A stretch of 64,000 nucleotides of DNA, taken from assembly GCF_009884975.1 (NCBI RefSeq), contig NZ_CP041970.1, forward strand, positions 1,860,001 to 1,924,000, written 5' to 3'. A program made the position numbers and the translations under genes. This stretch comes from Acinetobacter dispersus (GTDB lineage Bacteria > Pseudomonadota > Gammaproteobacteria > Pseudomonadales > Moraxellaceae). Positions 8,544-16,022 of this stretch are shown in pieces (the stretch's first letter is position 1; every line of letters starts with the position of its first letter). The notes beneath the pieces were generated by a model. That model was not told where the DNA came from and ran no database searches. It was given only the letters and a program-made list of their open reading frames with translations.

Positions 8544-9536
8544 ATGAGCTTAAATTACCCAATCCTGACGGATATTGATGCGGATTATGCTGATTATCTG
8601 TTTCAGCTTAATCAGGATGATGAAAATATCCGCTTTGTCGCAATTATGAATATTGCCGATGAGGAACAAACAGAATTATTGGCTTGGTTACAGCACGCAG
8701 TGTTACATGACCCAGCAAGCAAAGTACGTGAGCGAGCTGCTATCCGTTTAGAAGGTTGGGAGGATGCGACATCTTTACATACTTTGGCTCAAGCCTTGAG
8801 TGATCCACATGAAAATGTGCGTATCGCTGCAGCGCAAAGTTTAAGCGAAATTAAACATGCTGAATCTGCCCATCATCTGGCAACATATTTGCAGCATCAC
8901 GATGACTTTGTCCTTGCTGCAATTTTGAGAGCAATTAAAGAGCTACGGGCTGAACCGTTATTTGAAGCCATCCTCAAGCATGTTCAACATGCCAATCCCT
9001 TAGTACGTAAAGAAGCTGTGAGTACGCTGAGTTGGTTGCAGAAACAGGAAGGCTTAGCAACGCTGGCACAGATCGCACAGCATGATGTTGATAACGAAAT
9101 TCGGCGTATCGCCACAGGAGGCTTGGCGGCAACTCAAGCTTCAACACCCGAAGTTTTATCGGCCTTACACAGTTCTCTCACCGCTGAGGCGTGGCAACTA
9201 CGAGTCGAAGCCGCCTTGACCATTGGAAAATTAAAAGTCCTTGAATTAGAACAGCCGCTTTTACAGCAACTGGATGATACTTATTGGCAAGTTCGCATTG
9301 CTGTGACACGCAGCTTAGGACGCCTTAGATCAAAAGCTGCAATTGCCAAACTCCAAGAAAATTTCCAGCATGACATCAGTAATCTACGCAAAGAAGTTGC
9401 CATTGCATTAGGTGAAATTGGCGGAGAATCAGCTCAGAATATTTTATTACAGCATGCGGAAGACCCTGATCCGGAAGTACGTAAATCGATTCGTATTGGA
9501 CTGGCACTCATTCAGGAGAAACAATATGTCACTTGA
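8544..9536 (+). CDS. HEAT-repeat (PBS-lyase-like) protein
   Basis: A 330-aa soluble protein built almost entirely of ~31-residue alpha-helical HEAT/PBS-lyase repeats from about residue 55 to the end. Examples are DPHENVRIAAAQSLSEI, NPLVRKEAVSTLSWL and DPDPEVRKSIRIGLALI. No catalytic motif is visible. HEAT proteins are usually binding scaffolds, and the PBS-lyase branch binds or attaches cofactors. Its place between the transporter ATPase (12 bp before) and the DUF971 gene (11-bp overlap) suggests it serves the flavoprotein/ferredoxin unit, perhaps in assembly. That role is inference. Confidence 0.85.
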   Translation: MSLNYPILTDIDADYADYLFQLNQDDENIRFVAIMNIADEEQTELLAWLQHAVLHDPASKVRERAAIRLEGWEDATSLHTLAQALSDPHENVRIAAAQSLSEIKHAESAHHLATYLQHHDDFVLAAILRAIKELRAEPLFEAILKHVQHANPLVRKEAVSTLSWLQKQEGLATLAQIAQHDVDNEIRRIATGGLAATQASTPEVLSALHSSLTAEAWQLRVEAALTIGKLKVLELEQPLLQQLDDTYWQVRIAVTRSLGRLRSKAAIAKLQENFQHDISNLRKEVAIALGEIGGESAQNILLQHAEDPDPEVRKSIRIGLALIQEKQYVT

Positions 9537-9810
9537 ACCTCATCAGCTTAATGTCGATATCGAACAGCAACGCCTGTTTCTCTCGTGGCAGGATGGTACT
9601 GAAAAGAATTTTAGCCATGCGCAGCTGAGAGCCAGTTGTCCTTGTGGGTTTTGTCGAGCAAAGCGTCTACGACAACAAGATGTTCAATATCCAGATCATG
9701 TTGCCATCTCTGCCATCTACTCACAAGGTTATGGGATTCAGATCTGTTTTGATGATGGACATGACAAAGGTATTTTCCCTTGGGCTTTTTTAAAAGAATT
9801 AAATAGTTGA
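9526..9810 (+). CDS. DUF971 (GBBH-like N-terminal domain) protein
   Basis: A 94-aa stand-alone DUF971 protein. The start at 9526 is chosen because CAGGAG precedes it and the domain begins within a few residues; the upstream in-frame extension lies inside the HEAT gene. It contains the family cysteine cluster RASCPCGFCRAKR and the C-terminal FPWAFLKEL. DUF971 occurs at the N-terminus of gamma-butyrobetaine hydroxylase and at the C-terminus of the plant Fe-S carrier HCF101, so a link to Fe-S or metal handling for the upstream ferredoxin is plausible. It is the last gene of the cluster; a hairpin follows. Confidence 0.85.
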   Translation: MSLEPHQLNVDIEQQRLFLSWQDGTEKNFSHAQLRASCPCGFCRAKRLRQQDVQYPDHVAISAIYSQGYGIQICFDDGHDKGIFPWAFLKELNS

Positions 9811-9823
9811 AAAACTTTCAAAG

Positions 9824-9858
9824 TGATGAAAGCGATCATGCATCGCATGCTTTCATCA
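9824..9858 (+). terminator. Hairpin after the DUF971 gene
   Basis: Stem TGATGAAA/TTTCATCA extended by GCGAT/ATCGC around a CATGC loop, with a 4-nt bulge. It lies 13 bp after the DUF971 stop. The downstream T-tract is poor, so termination may be weak or factor-aided. Confidence 0.5.
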
Positions 9859-9949
9859 TTCTGAATTATTAACTCACTAGAATTTATAACCTCAATGCTC
9901 AATTTTATTTATCATCTAGAAATAAAAAGAAAACTCTTTGGAATACATC

Positions 9950-11293
9950 ATGCAGTCAGCTGATCCAACAAATCCAATGCCAGCAATTCCTTTCAGGCAA
10001 GCTTTTTTGTTCTGGCTTAAATTGGGATTTATTAGTTTTGGTGGACCCGCTGGACAAATTGCAGTAATGCATCAAGAACTAGTTGAAAATAAACGTTGGA
10101 TCTCTGAAAAAAGATTTTTACATGCGCTGAATTACTGCATGTTACTTCCCGGTCCTGAGGCACAACAACTCGCCACCTATATTGGCTGGCTGATGCATCG
10201 AACTACGGGTGGGCTTGTCGCAGGGATTCTGTTTGTTCTCCCCTCGTTATTTATCCTGATTACCCTGTCATGGATTTATGTGCAGTTTGGTGATGTCCCC
10301 ATCATTGCAGGCTTGTTTTATGGGATTAAACCTGCGGTTACGGCAATTGTCTTTCATGCGACTTATCGTATTGGTAGTCGCTCATTAAAGAATCCGTTTT
10401 TATGGGGCATTGCTGCTGCCGCATTTATTGCCATTTTCGTGTTTAACGTCCCATTCCCCTTGATCGTGTTAGCAGCTGCCATTTCAGGCTATGTGCTGAG
10501 TAAGCAAAAACCTGATTTATTTACTGCTCAGGCTTCCCATCAAAATAGTCATAAAAGTTATGGAACAGCCCTGATTGATGATAATACGCCAATGCCTGCC
10601 CATGCAGTTTTTCGTTGGGGCAATCTTGTAAAAATCCTGATCATTGCTGCATTTCTATGGTTTGTGCCGATGCTGCTTTTGACTCTAGGATTGGGATGGC
10701 AACATGCTTATACCCAAATGGCGTGGTTCTTTACCAAAGCAGCCTTACTGACCTTTGGCGGTGCTTATGCAGTTCTGCCCTACGTGTACCAAGGTGCAGT
10801 CAATCATTATGCATGGCTCAGTCCAACTCAAATGATTGATGGTCTGGCACTCGGTGAAAGTACCCCTGGTCCATTGATTATGGTAGTGGCATTTGTGGGC
10901 TTTTTGGGTGCTTATAACCATGCTGTATTAGGTGCTGAACATCTATTTTTAGCAGGTGCAATTGGTGCGGTGATCGTGACTTGGTTTACCTTCTTATTTT
11001 CCTTTGTGTTTATTCTGGCTGGTGCACCAATTATTGAATCTACACATAATGAATTGAAATTTACAGCACCACTCACTGCGATTACCGCTGCTGTAGTCGG
11101 GGTGATTTTAAATCTGGCTTTGTTCTTTAGCTATCATGTGCTTTGGCCACATGGTTTTGATCATGCCTTTAATTATGAAGCGGCCTTTATTACTGTTGCT
11201 GCACTAATTGCTTTATTCAAATTTCAGCTCAATGTGTTGTATGTGATTTTTGCATCGGCCTTTTGCGGTTTGATCTTATATATTGGTGCGTAA
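9950..11293 (+). CDS. chrA: Chromate transporter ChrA (two-domain form)
   Basis: A 447-aa inner-membrane protein of the CHR family, long two-domain form, associated with chromate efflux. The N-half motif LGFISFGGPAGQIAVMHQEL and the C-half motif FGGAYAVLPYVYQ mark the paired domains, each followed by several membrane segments. The ATG at 9950 has GGA seven bases before it; a TTG four codons earlier (9938) would start inside that Shine-Dalgarno and is rejected. It is transcribed alone between the hairpins at 9824 and 11301. No dedicated regulator is adjacent. CHR homologues in non-resistant strains may carry sulfate or another oxyanion. Confidence 0.88.
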   Translation: MQSADPTNPMPAIPFRQAFLFWLKLGFISFGGPAGQIAVMHQELVENKRWISEKRFLHALNYCMLLPGPEAQQLATYIGWLMHRTTGGLVAGILFVLPSLFILITLSWIYVQFGDVPIIAGLFYGIKPAVTAIVFHATYRIGSRSLKNPFLWGIAAAAFIAIFVFNVPFPLIVLAAAISGYVLSKQKPDLFTAQASHQNSHKSYGTALIDDNTPMPAHAVFRWGNLVKILIIAAFLWFVPMLLLTLGLGWQHAYTQMAWFFTKAALLTFGGAYAVLPYVYQGAVNHYAWLSPTQMIDGLALGESTPGPLIMVVAFVGFLGAYNHAVLGAEHLFLAGAIGAVIVTWFTFLFSFVFILAGAPIIESTHNELKFTAPLTAITAAVVGVILNLALFFSYHVLWPHGFDHAFNYEAAFITVAALIALFKFQLNVLYVIFASAFCGLILYIGA

Positions 11294-11300
11294 TTGAATG

Positions 11301-11329
11301 CATCGAGTAGCTGAAAACGCTACTCGATG
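11301..11329. terminator. Terminator between convergent chrA and dmeF
   Basis: A perfect 11-bp stem CATCGAGTAGC/GCTACTCGATG with a 7-nt loop, lying between the two stop codons. The T-tract is interrupted (AAGTTCTCTCTT). Confidence 0.7.
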
Positions 11330-11339
11330 AAGTTCTCTC

Positions 11340-12287
11340 TTAAATATGATGAATTTCGACTGAGGCATGCACAATTTCCTCATGAATCGCCAATTCCGCT
11401 TTAACCTGATCAGGATTGAGATCAGTCATAGTGGTTTCCAATCCTAAAATACAAGAGAACTTGCCTTTCCCGACCTTCCATACATGTAGATCAGTAATTT
11501 CAACCTGTGAAAACTGGGCAATCACCTCACGTATTTCTTCAATCACTGGATGCCCCATTTCAGCATCCAATAGAGTTTTTCCTGTTTCCTGCATCAGCCC
11601 CCAAGACCATTTTGCAACCAGTAATGCGCCGACGATCCCAAGCAAAGCATCTAAGAAATTCCAGCCAAAATATTTGGCCGCAAATAAGGCAATAATCGCG
11701 AGCACCGAAGTGACAGCATCAGCAACCACATGTAAAAAAGCTGCTTTTTGATTCAAATCATGATGATGATCATGGCCGTGATGATCTGCGTCACCATGAG
11801 AGTGATGATGTGAATGATGGTGATGATGCTCATGTCCCCCATCATGTAGTAACCATGCACACATTAGATTGACGATCAGCCCCACAATCGCAATGGGAAT
11901 TGCTTCATTAAAATGAATGGTGACAGGATTAAATAAACGCTCAAGTGACTGAATCCCCATCAACAGTGCCACCACCATCAGTAAAATCGCACTGCTATAC
12001 CCTGCCAAGATTTCAATTTTCCATGTACCGAAGCTAAAGCGTTGATCCTGTGCATAATGTCGCGCCATACGATAGGCAAAATAAGCCAGTCCCAAGGCCA
12101 GCATATGTGAACTCATGTGCCAACCATCGGCAAGTAAAGCCATTGAATTAAAAAACCAGCCGCCCAGAATTTCCAAGACCATCATCACTGCGGTCAGAAT
12201 GGTGGCAATTAAAATTCTTTTTTGAGCCAAGGGATTTCCTTGATCAAACTGATGAGAATGACGTCGTTCTAGGTTACTATGCTGCAT
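11340..12287 (-). CDS. dmeF: CDF-family Co/Ni efflux transporter DmeF
   Basis: A 315-aa cation diffusion facilitator, an inner-membrane proton/metal antiporter that exports divalent metal. Six membrane segments are present. The transport-site region of TM2 reads LLADGWHMSSH and that of TM5 HVVADAVTSV. Between TM4 and TM5 there is a long histidine-rich loop (residues ~147-178; HHHHHSHHH and HHGHDHHHD), typical of DmeF. A cytoplasmic C-terminal domain follows. It is divergent from an RcnR-type regulator with a TACT-C5T-AGTA box between them, which supports cobalt/nickel rather than zinc as substrate. Confidence 0.85.
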   Translation of the reverse strand: MQHSNLERRHSHQFDQGNPLAQKRILIATILTAVMMVLEILGGWFFNSMALLADGWHMSSHMLALGLAYFAYRMARHYAQDQRFSFGTWKIEILAGYSSAILLMVVALLMGIQSLERLFNPVTIHFNEAIPIAIVGLIVNLMCAWLLHDGGHEHHHHHSHHHSHGDADHHGHDHHHDLNQKAAFLHVVADAVTSVLAIIALFAAKYFGWNFLDALLGIVGALLVAKWSWGLMQETGKTLLDAEMGHPVIEEIREVIAQFSQVEITDLHVWKVGKGKFSCILGLETTMTDLNPDQVKAELAIHEEIVHASVEIHHI

Positions 12288-12306
12288 TTATTTTAGTCTT
12301 CCAATA

Positions 12307-12320
12307 TACTCCCCCTAGTA
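12307..12320. promoter_or_regulatory. RcnR-type operator between dmeF and its regulator
   Basis: TACT-CCCCCT-AGTA. The E. coli RcnR site is TACT-G6-N-AGTA-like, so the half-sites and the G/C tract match closely. It lies in the 56-bp divergent spacer, 24 bp before the regulator ATG and 20 bp before the dmeF ATG, and could repress both. Confidence 0.75.
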
Positions 12321-12343
12321 TATATTTTTTTAGGAAAAAAAGT

Positions 12344-12610
12344 ATGTCTCACCTCCATCAAGATAAGAAAATTTTAAATCGTCTTAAGCGGATTCAAGGA
12401 CAGTTCGCAGCAGTCGAGAAATCAATCACAAATCCTGACAGTTCTTGCATAGAAGTTCTACAGCAGGTTGCAGCAGTCAAAGGTGCGGTAAATGGTTTAA
12501 TGAATCAATTGATCGAACAACACCTAAAAGAGCATGTATTAAAAGGTGCTGATCACGTCGATGAGGAAGAAGTCGAAAAGTTTTTCACCTTATTACAACG
12601 CTATCTATAA
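12344..12610 (+). CDS. dmeR: CsoR/RcnR-family Ni/Co-responsive repressor (DmeR-like)
   Basis: An 88-aa all-helical DUF156 repressor. Residues H3, C35, H60 and H64 are all present. This is the RcnR nickel/cobalt fingerprint; the formaldehyde sensor FrmR and the Cu sensor CsoR differ at these positions. The Shine-Dalgarno TAGGA precedes the ATG. It should bind the TACT-C5T-AGTA box in the apo form and release dmeF when Ni or Co is bound. The 3' end overlaps the repaired modC reading frame tail-to-tail by 6 bp. Confidence 0.85.
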   Translation: MSHLHQDKKILNRLKRIQGQFAAVEKSITNPDSSCIEVLQQVAAVKGAVNGLMNQLIEQHLKEHVLKGADHVDEEEVEKFFTLLQRYL

Positions 12611-13221
12611 ATACCAAATGGCGTCACTCAGTTGGTCTAGCTCGGAATGATCATGACTCACATACAACATTGGAATCTTGATTTCCTGTTTAACGCGTTG
12701 AAAAAAGGAATGATCTCAGCTTTATGCACGGTATCCAGTGCAGATAACGGCTCATCTAAAAGCAGAAATTGTGGCGAGTATAGTAAAGCTCGTCCTAAAG
12801 CCACTCGCTGTTTTTCTCCCCCAGAGAGCTTAATCGGCATACGTTCCAGCAAATGCGCCAATTTCAGCAACTCTACAATATAGTCCACTTCGAACTGACG
12901 TTGTTGTGGCGCAATATGCTTAAAACCAAACAATAAATTCTGTTTGACGTTTTTATGTGGGAACAATTGCGCATCCTGAAAGACCAAACCGACACGGCGC
13001 TGTTGCGTACTGAGATGAATATTCTGACCTTGATCGAACCAAGTCTGATTCTGGATTTTAATCCAGCCCGATTGAGGTCGAATTAAGCCTGCAATACTGT
13101 GTAATATGGTGGTTTTCCCCGAACCCGAAGCCCCAAATAAACCAATCACAGACTGATCAGACTGAAAACGTTGATTCAGACAAAATTGCCCTTGCTGTAG
13201 CTGTATATGACAATCAATCAT
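12605..13221 (-). pseudogene. modC: Molybdate ABC importer ATPase ModC, frameshifted and short
   Basis: Walker A GASGSGKT, signature LSGGEKQR and Walker B LLLDEPLSALD are intact. The frame then breaks at a 6-T run (plus-strand A-run 12701-12706): it ends in nonsense at 12658 (187 aa). One added T restores FFQRVKQEIKIPMLYVSHDHSEL..., including the H-loop SHD, with a stop at 12605. Even repaired, the protein is ~205 aa, against ~350 for standard ModC, so the C-terminal molybdate-binding TOBE/MopI domain is absent and the end abuts dmeR. The break could be a real indel, a sequencing error, or slippage on T-TTT-TTC. modB overlaps its start by 4 bp. Confidence 0.85.
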
Positions 13222-13913
13222 GCTGAATACCCACGCTTATTTTTCTGATATCGATTGAACCACTGTGCAAACCATAAGGCAAAGAATGCCACCGATAAAG
13301 ACAGGATAATCAATCGCCATACCGCGGCTTCGGTATCGGGTTGCTGCATTAAACTATACATTGCCAACGGTAAAGTGCGGGTTTCGCCAGCAATATTGCC
13401 GACAAAGGTAATGGTTGCGCCAAACTCACCTAAACTGCGGCAAAAACATAAAATAGCACCGACCAAAATACCACTACTCGCGAGCGGTAATGTCACCTGC
13501 ATAAAAGCCCCAAAGGAAGATGCACCCAAAGTTTTCGCAGCCAGCTCCAAGCGTTGATCGACCAGTTCAATCGCCAGCCGAATTGATTGCACCAATAAGG
13601 GAAAGCCCATCACTGCGGATGCCAATACCGCACCTTTCCAGTTAAAAGCAAATTCTAAACCGAGCGGGGCAAGATACTGCCCCAACAGTCCACGATTACC
13701 AAACAATTGCAGCAATAAATAACCAGGTACCACAGGTGGTAAAACCAAAGGTAAGAACACCAAGGTCTCAAACAGTGACTTTCCCCAAAACTCTTTGCGG
13801 GCCAATACCCAAGCCACTAAAGTTGCAGGAATTAGGCTAAACACCAGACACGCTGCTGCCACTTTGCAGGACAGCTTGAGAACTTCAATTTCTTCAGGGC
13901 TTAAGATCATCAT
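13218..13913 (-). CDS. modB: Molybdate ABC importer permease ModB
   Basis: A 231-aa inner-membrane permease with five to six membrane segments. The EAA-type cytoplasmic loop is visible around ELAAKTLGASSFGAFMQVTLP, and VLPPVVPGYLLL is typical of ModB. It is translationally coupled to modC (4-bp overlap) and starts 4 bp after the modA stop. It moves molybdate delivered by ModA. Confidence 0.93.
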   Translation of the reverse strand: MMILSPEEIEVLKLSCKVAAACLVFSLIPATLVAWVLARKEFWGKSLFETLVFLPLVLPPVVPGYLLLQLFGNRGLLGQYLAPLGLEFAFNWKGAVLASAVMGFPLLVQSIRLAIELVDQRLELAAKTLGASSFGAFMQVTLPLASSGILVGAILCFCRSLGEFGATITFVGNIAGETRTLPLAMYSLMQQPDTEAAVWRLIILSLSVAFFALWFAQWFNRYQKNKRGYSA

Positions 13914-13917
13914 TTAG

Positions 13918-14688
13918 TTACTGCAACACGCTAAATCCATATTTTTTAAATATCGTTTTTGCCTGTCCACTTTGTAGAAATTTATAGAATTTGATCGAAT
14001 CCGCATTCTTCTTGGTTAAACCTACGGGATAAATAATCGGTGGATGAGTATTTTCGGGGAAGATGCCCGCCACAACCACGTCTTTACTAATTGCAGCATC
14101 AGTTGCATAAACAATACCCACCTGACATTCGCCACGCGCTACAAAGTTTAAAGCAGCACGTACATCTTCCGTTTCAACTAATCGTGGTTGAACTTTGTCC
14201 CACCAACCTAGTGAGGTCAACGCTTGTTTAGCATATTTCCCGACTGGCACGCTCTTGGTATCCCCTGTACACAGCTTGCCTTGAATCGCCGTAGTTGGAT
14301 CAAAACTTTTATCCATTTTTAATTTAATCGGATGCTCCTTAGGGGTAATCACAACCAGCCGATTGCCCAGTAAATTAATACGATCAGTTGGCGCAACCAG
14401 CTGTTTATTCTGTAAATAGTCCATCCATTGCACATCAGCTGACATAAACACATCTGCAGGTGCGCCAGCTTCAATTTGCTTGGCTAAGGTCGAAGACCCT
14501 GCATAAGACGTTTTGACCTCAGTTTTATTTTTTTGCTCATAGATTGCATCGAGTTCATTGACTGCGTTGGTTAAGCTTGCAGCTGCGTACACTGTAATCG
14601 CATCTGCGGCAACCGCATGGGTCTGCATCAATAAACTCGCCCCAAAAGCGACAGCACAGAGATATGTTTTTTTCATCATTGTTGGCAT
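13918..14688 (-). CDS. modA: Molybdate-binding periplasmic protein ModA
   Basis: A 256-aa substrate-binding protein. A signal peptide (residues ~1-28, cleavage near AVAA-DA) is followed by the ModA opening ITVYAAASLTNAVNEL and later YAGSSTLAKQIEAGAPADVF, residues that line the oxyanion site. The start is supported by GAGG seven bases before the ATG. It is the first gene of modABC, with a ModE-like palindrome 19 bp before the start codon. Confidence 0.93.
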   Translation of the reverse strand: MPTMMKKTYLCAVAFGASLLMQTHAVAADAITVYAAASLTNAVNELDAIYEQKNKTEVKTSYAGSSTLAKQIEAGAPADVFMSADVQWMDYLQNKQLVAPTDRINLLGNRLVVITPKEHPIKLKMDKSFDPTTAIQGKLCTGDTKSVPVGKYAKQALTSLGWWDKVQPRLVETEDVRAALNFVARGECQVGIVYATDAAISKDVVVAGIFPENTHPPIIYPVGLTKKNADSIKFYKFLQSGQAKTIFKKYGFSVLQ

Positions 14689-14706
14689 TGTTTTGTCCTC
14701 AAATTT

Positions 14707-14730
14707 CGATATGTTTTTAAAAATATATCG
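14707..14730. promoter_or_regulatory. ModE-like operator upstream of modABC
   Basis: Read on the minus strand: CGATATAT, 8-nt spacer TTTTAAAA, ACATATCG. This matches the E. coli modA operator pattern CGTTATAT-N8-ACATAACG in both half-sites and spacing. It predicts repression of modABC by molybdate-bound ModE. No modE gene is in the window. Confidence 0.7.
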
Positions 14731-14777
14731 CTTAATAAAGATACACTAAAAATAACAATTCGCCAGTCTTGTTATCC

Positions 14778-14929
14778 CTAATCCATCATCTGCTTATTTA
14801 GAACTTGAATAATCTCATCATAGGAACCATGATCATCATTTGGTGCAAAAAATCAGTTTTTCACCAATTCAGGGCATCTTCATCTAAATTTCGATATGAG
14901 CGATAAATCTCTTCATCTAGATCAAACAT
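14778..14929 (-). pseudogene. Possible remnant of a small gene
   Basis: On the minus strand an ATG at 14929 opens MFDLDEEIYRSYRNL and stops after 23 codons. Further on, another frame reads APNDDHGSYDEIIQVLNKQ before a stop at 14778. Both pieces have the acidic, helical look of coding sequence, and two stops separate them. It may be a decayed gene. No family was recognised, and chance cannot be excluded at this length. Confidence 0.3.
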
Positions 14930-15147
14930 GCGCTCGATCAATCATTAGTTACCGAAAAATATAGCGATCAGCCCTATTTTGCTTTCCAAAATAAAAAGAC
15001 GTCTATCCAAACACCAACCAAATGATGCTGAATAGACGCCTTTGTCTATTTCTAAAGATAGCCTAGATCGCTACCCTATTGCTGTTTTAGCAAAAGATAT
15101 GCCATGACCAACTTGATATAGGCATAACTCTGCAATTGATATTGAGC
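14930..15147. other. Intergenic stretch, no gene seen
   Basis: Noncoding spacer between the possible gene remnant and the EF-hand gene stop. It contains a weak long-loop dyad (CGTCTAT at 15000-15006 with ATAGACG at 15032-15038), possibly a poor terminator. Nothing else could be supported. Confidence 0.4.
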
Positions 15148-15954
15148 TTATTGACTAATGGCTTGGTCAATCTTCTTGGCGAATTTTTGAATATCACTGC
15201 TTTGGATCGTAGCTTTACCTTCGCTGATCGCTTGGAATTGCTGTGCTGCCATTTCCTGCATCTTGATTTTGCCTGATGCAATATTACGGTCAAAGCGTCC
15301 CATAAACTCATCAACATATTCTTTTTCAGTCACGATATGGTCACCATTGGCATCGGTTTCAAAGAATTGCTTATCTCGCGCAGTCAAATAATCACCAAGT
15401 GTCACATAGGTCTTTCCTTGGCCATATTGTGTGATGAACTCATTGATATTACTTGGCATTGGCATCGAGATTGGAAGTTTGACACGGAAGCCATCATGGG
15501 TTGCCGTACTATTCTCAGATAGTTTCGCATCTTCCGCGTTAATTAAGCCATCCTGATTTTTATCGAACTCATTAAATGTTTTTAAGCCCGTTTCCTGAAA
15601 CTCTTTTAAAGTGAGCTTCTGATCTTTATTGCTGTCCAAAATGCCATAGCGTACATGTGCCTGTTTCTCTGACATGTCACGGCGTTGTTTTAATAATGGC
15701 TCTAAACGTGTTTGTTCATATTGTACAAACTGCTGTTGATTGACTTTTTTATTGTTTTTGAATAGTGCTGCATAGTCTTGAGTATATTGCTTTAATAAAG
15801 CCGCACTGCTCTGTTCTTTATTATTTGGATGATAAAGCACATACAATGCATACGCTTGCTGATATGCACTCGACGGATCAACCGTTTCCGCAGCAGAGGT
15901 CACCGAAGTCGCCATTGCAGTTAAACCTGCAATCATTAAAGCCAATTTTTTCAT
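15148..15954 (-). CDS. Exported EF-hand calcium-binding-type protein
   Basis: A 268-aa protein with an N-terminal signal peptide (MKKLALMIAGLTAMATSVTSA, cleavage near residue 23). The start at 15954 is favoured because AAGGA lies 7 bases upstream; ATGs at 15960 and 15978 are alternatives. Three EF-hand loops are visible: DSNKDQKLTLKE, DKNQDGLINAED and DANGDHIVTEKE. All have acidic residues at positions 1 and 12 and N/D at 3 and 5, as for Ca2+. None has the Pro-2 of lanmodulin-type lanthanide loops. It lies 68 bp after the TonB receptor gene on the same strand, so it may be co-expressed under iron limitation. Its role is unknown. Confidence 0.75.
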   Translation of the reverse strand: MKKLALMIAGLTAMATSVTSAAETVDPSSAYQQAYALYVLYHPNNKEQSSAALLKQYTQDYAALFKNNKKVNQQQFVQYEQTRLEPLLKQRRDMSEKQAHVRYGILDSNKDQKLTLKEFQETGLKTFNEFDKNQDGLINAEDAKLSENSTATHDGFRVKLPISMPMPSNINEFITQYGQGKTYVTLGDYLTARDKQFFETDANGDHIVTEKEYVDEFMGRFDRNIASGKIKMQEMAAQQFQAISEGKATIQSSDIQKFAKKIDQAISQ

Positions 15955-16022
15955 GTTCATTTCCTTAGATGTAAACATTTGCTAGATTGAAAACCTTTTT
16001 CTATCTTGCTACTAAAATAAAA

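Noticed and set aside
11755..11835. Tandem ATGATG-type repeat resembling a microsatellite or CRISPR-like array
   Set aside because: It encodes the histidine-rich loop of DmeF in frame; there are no regular repeat-spacer units.
15148..15954. Lanmodulin-like lanthanide-binding protein
   Set aside because: EF-hand loops lack the proline at position 2 and the extra acidic residue typical of lanthanide-selective loops; they look like Ca2+ loops.
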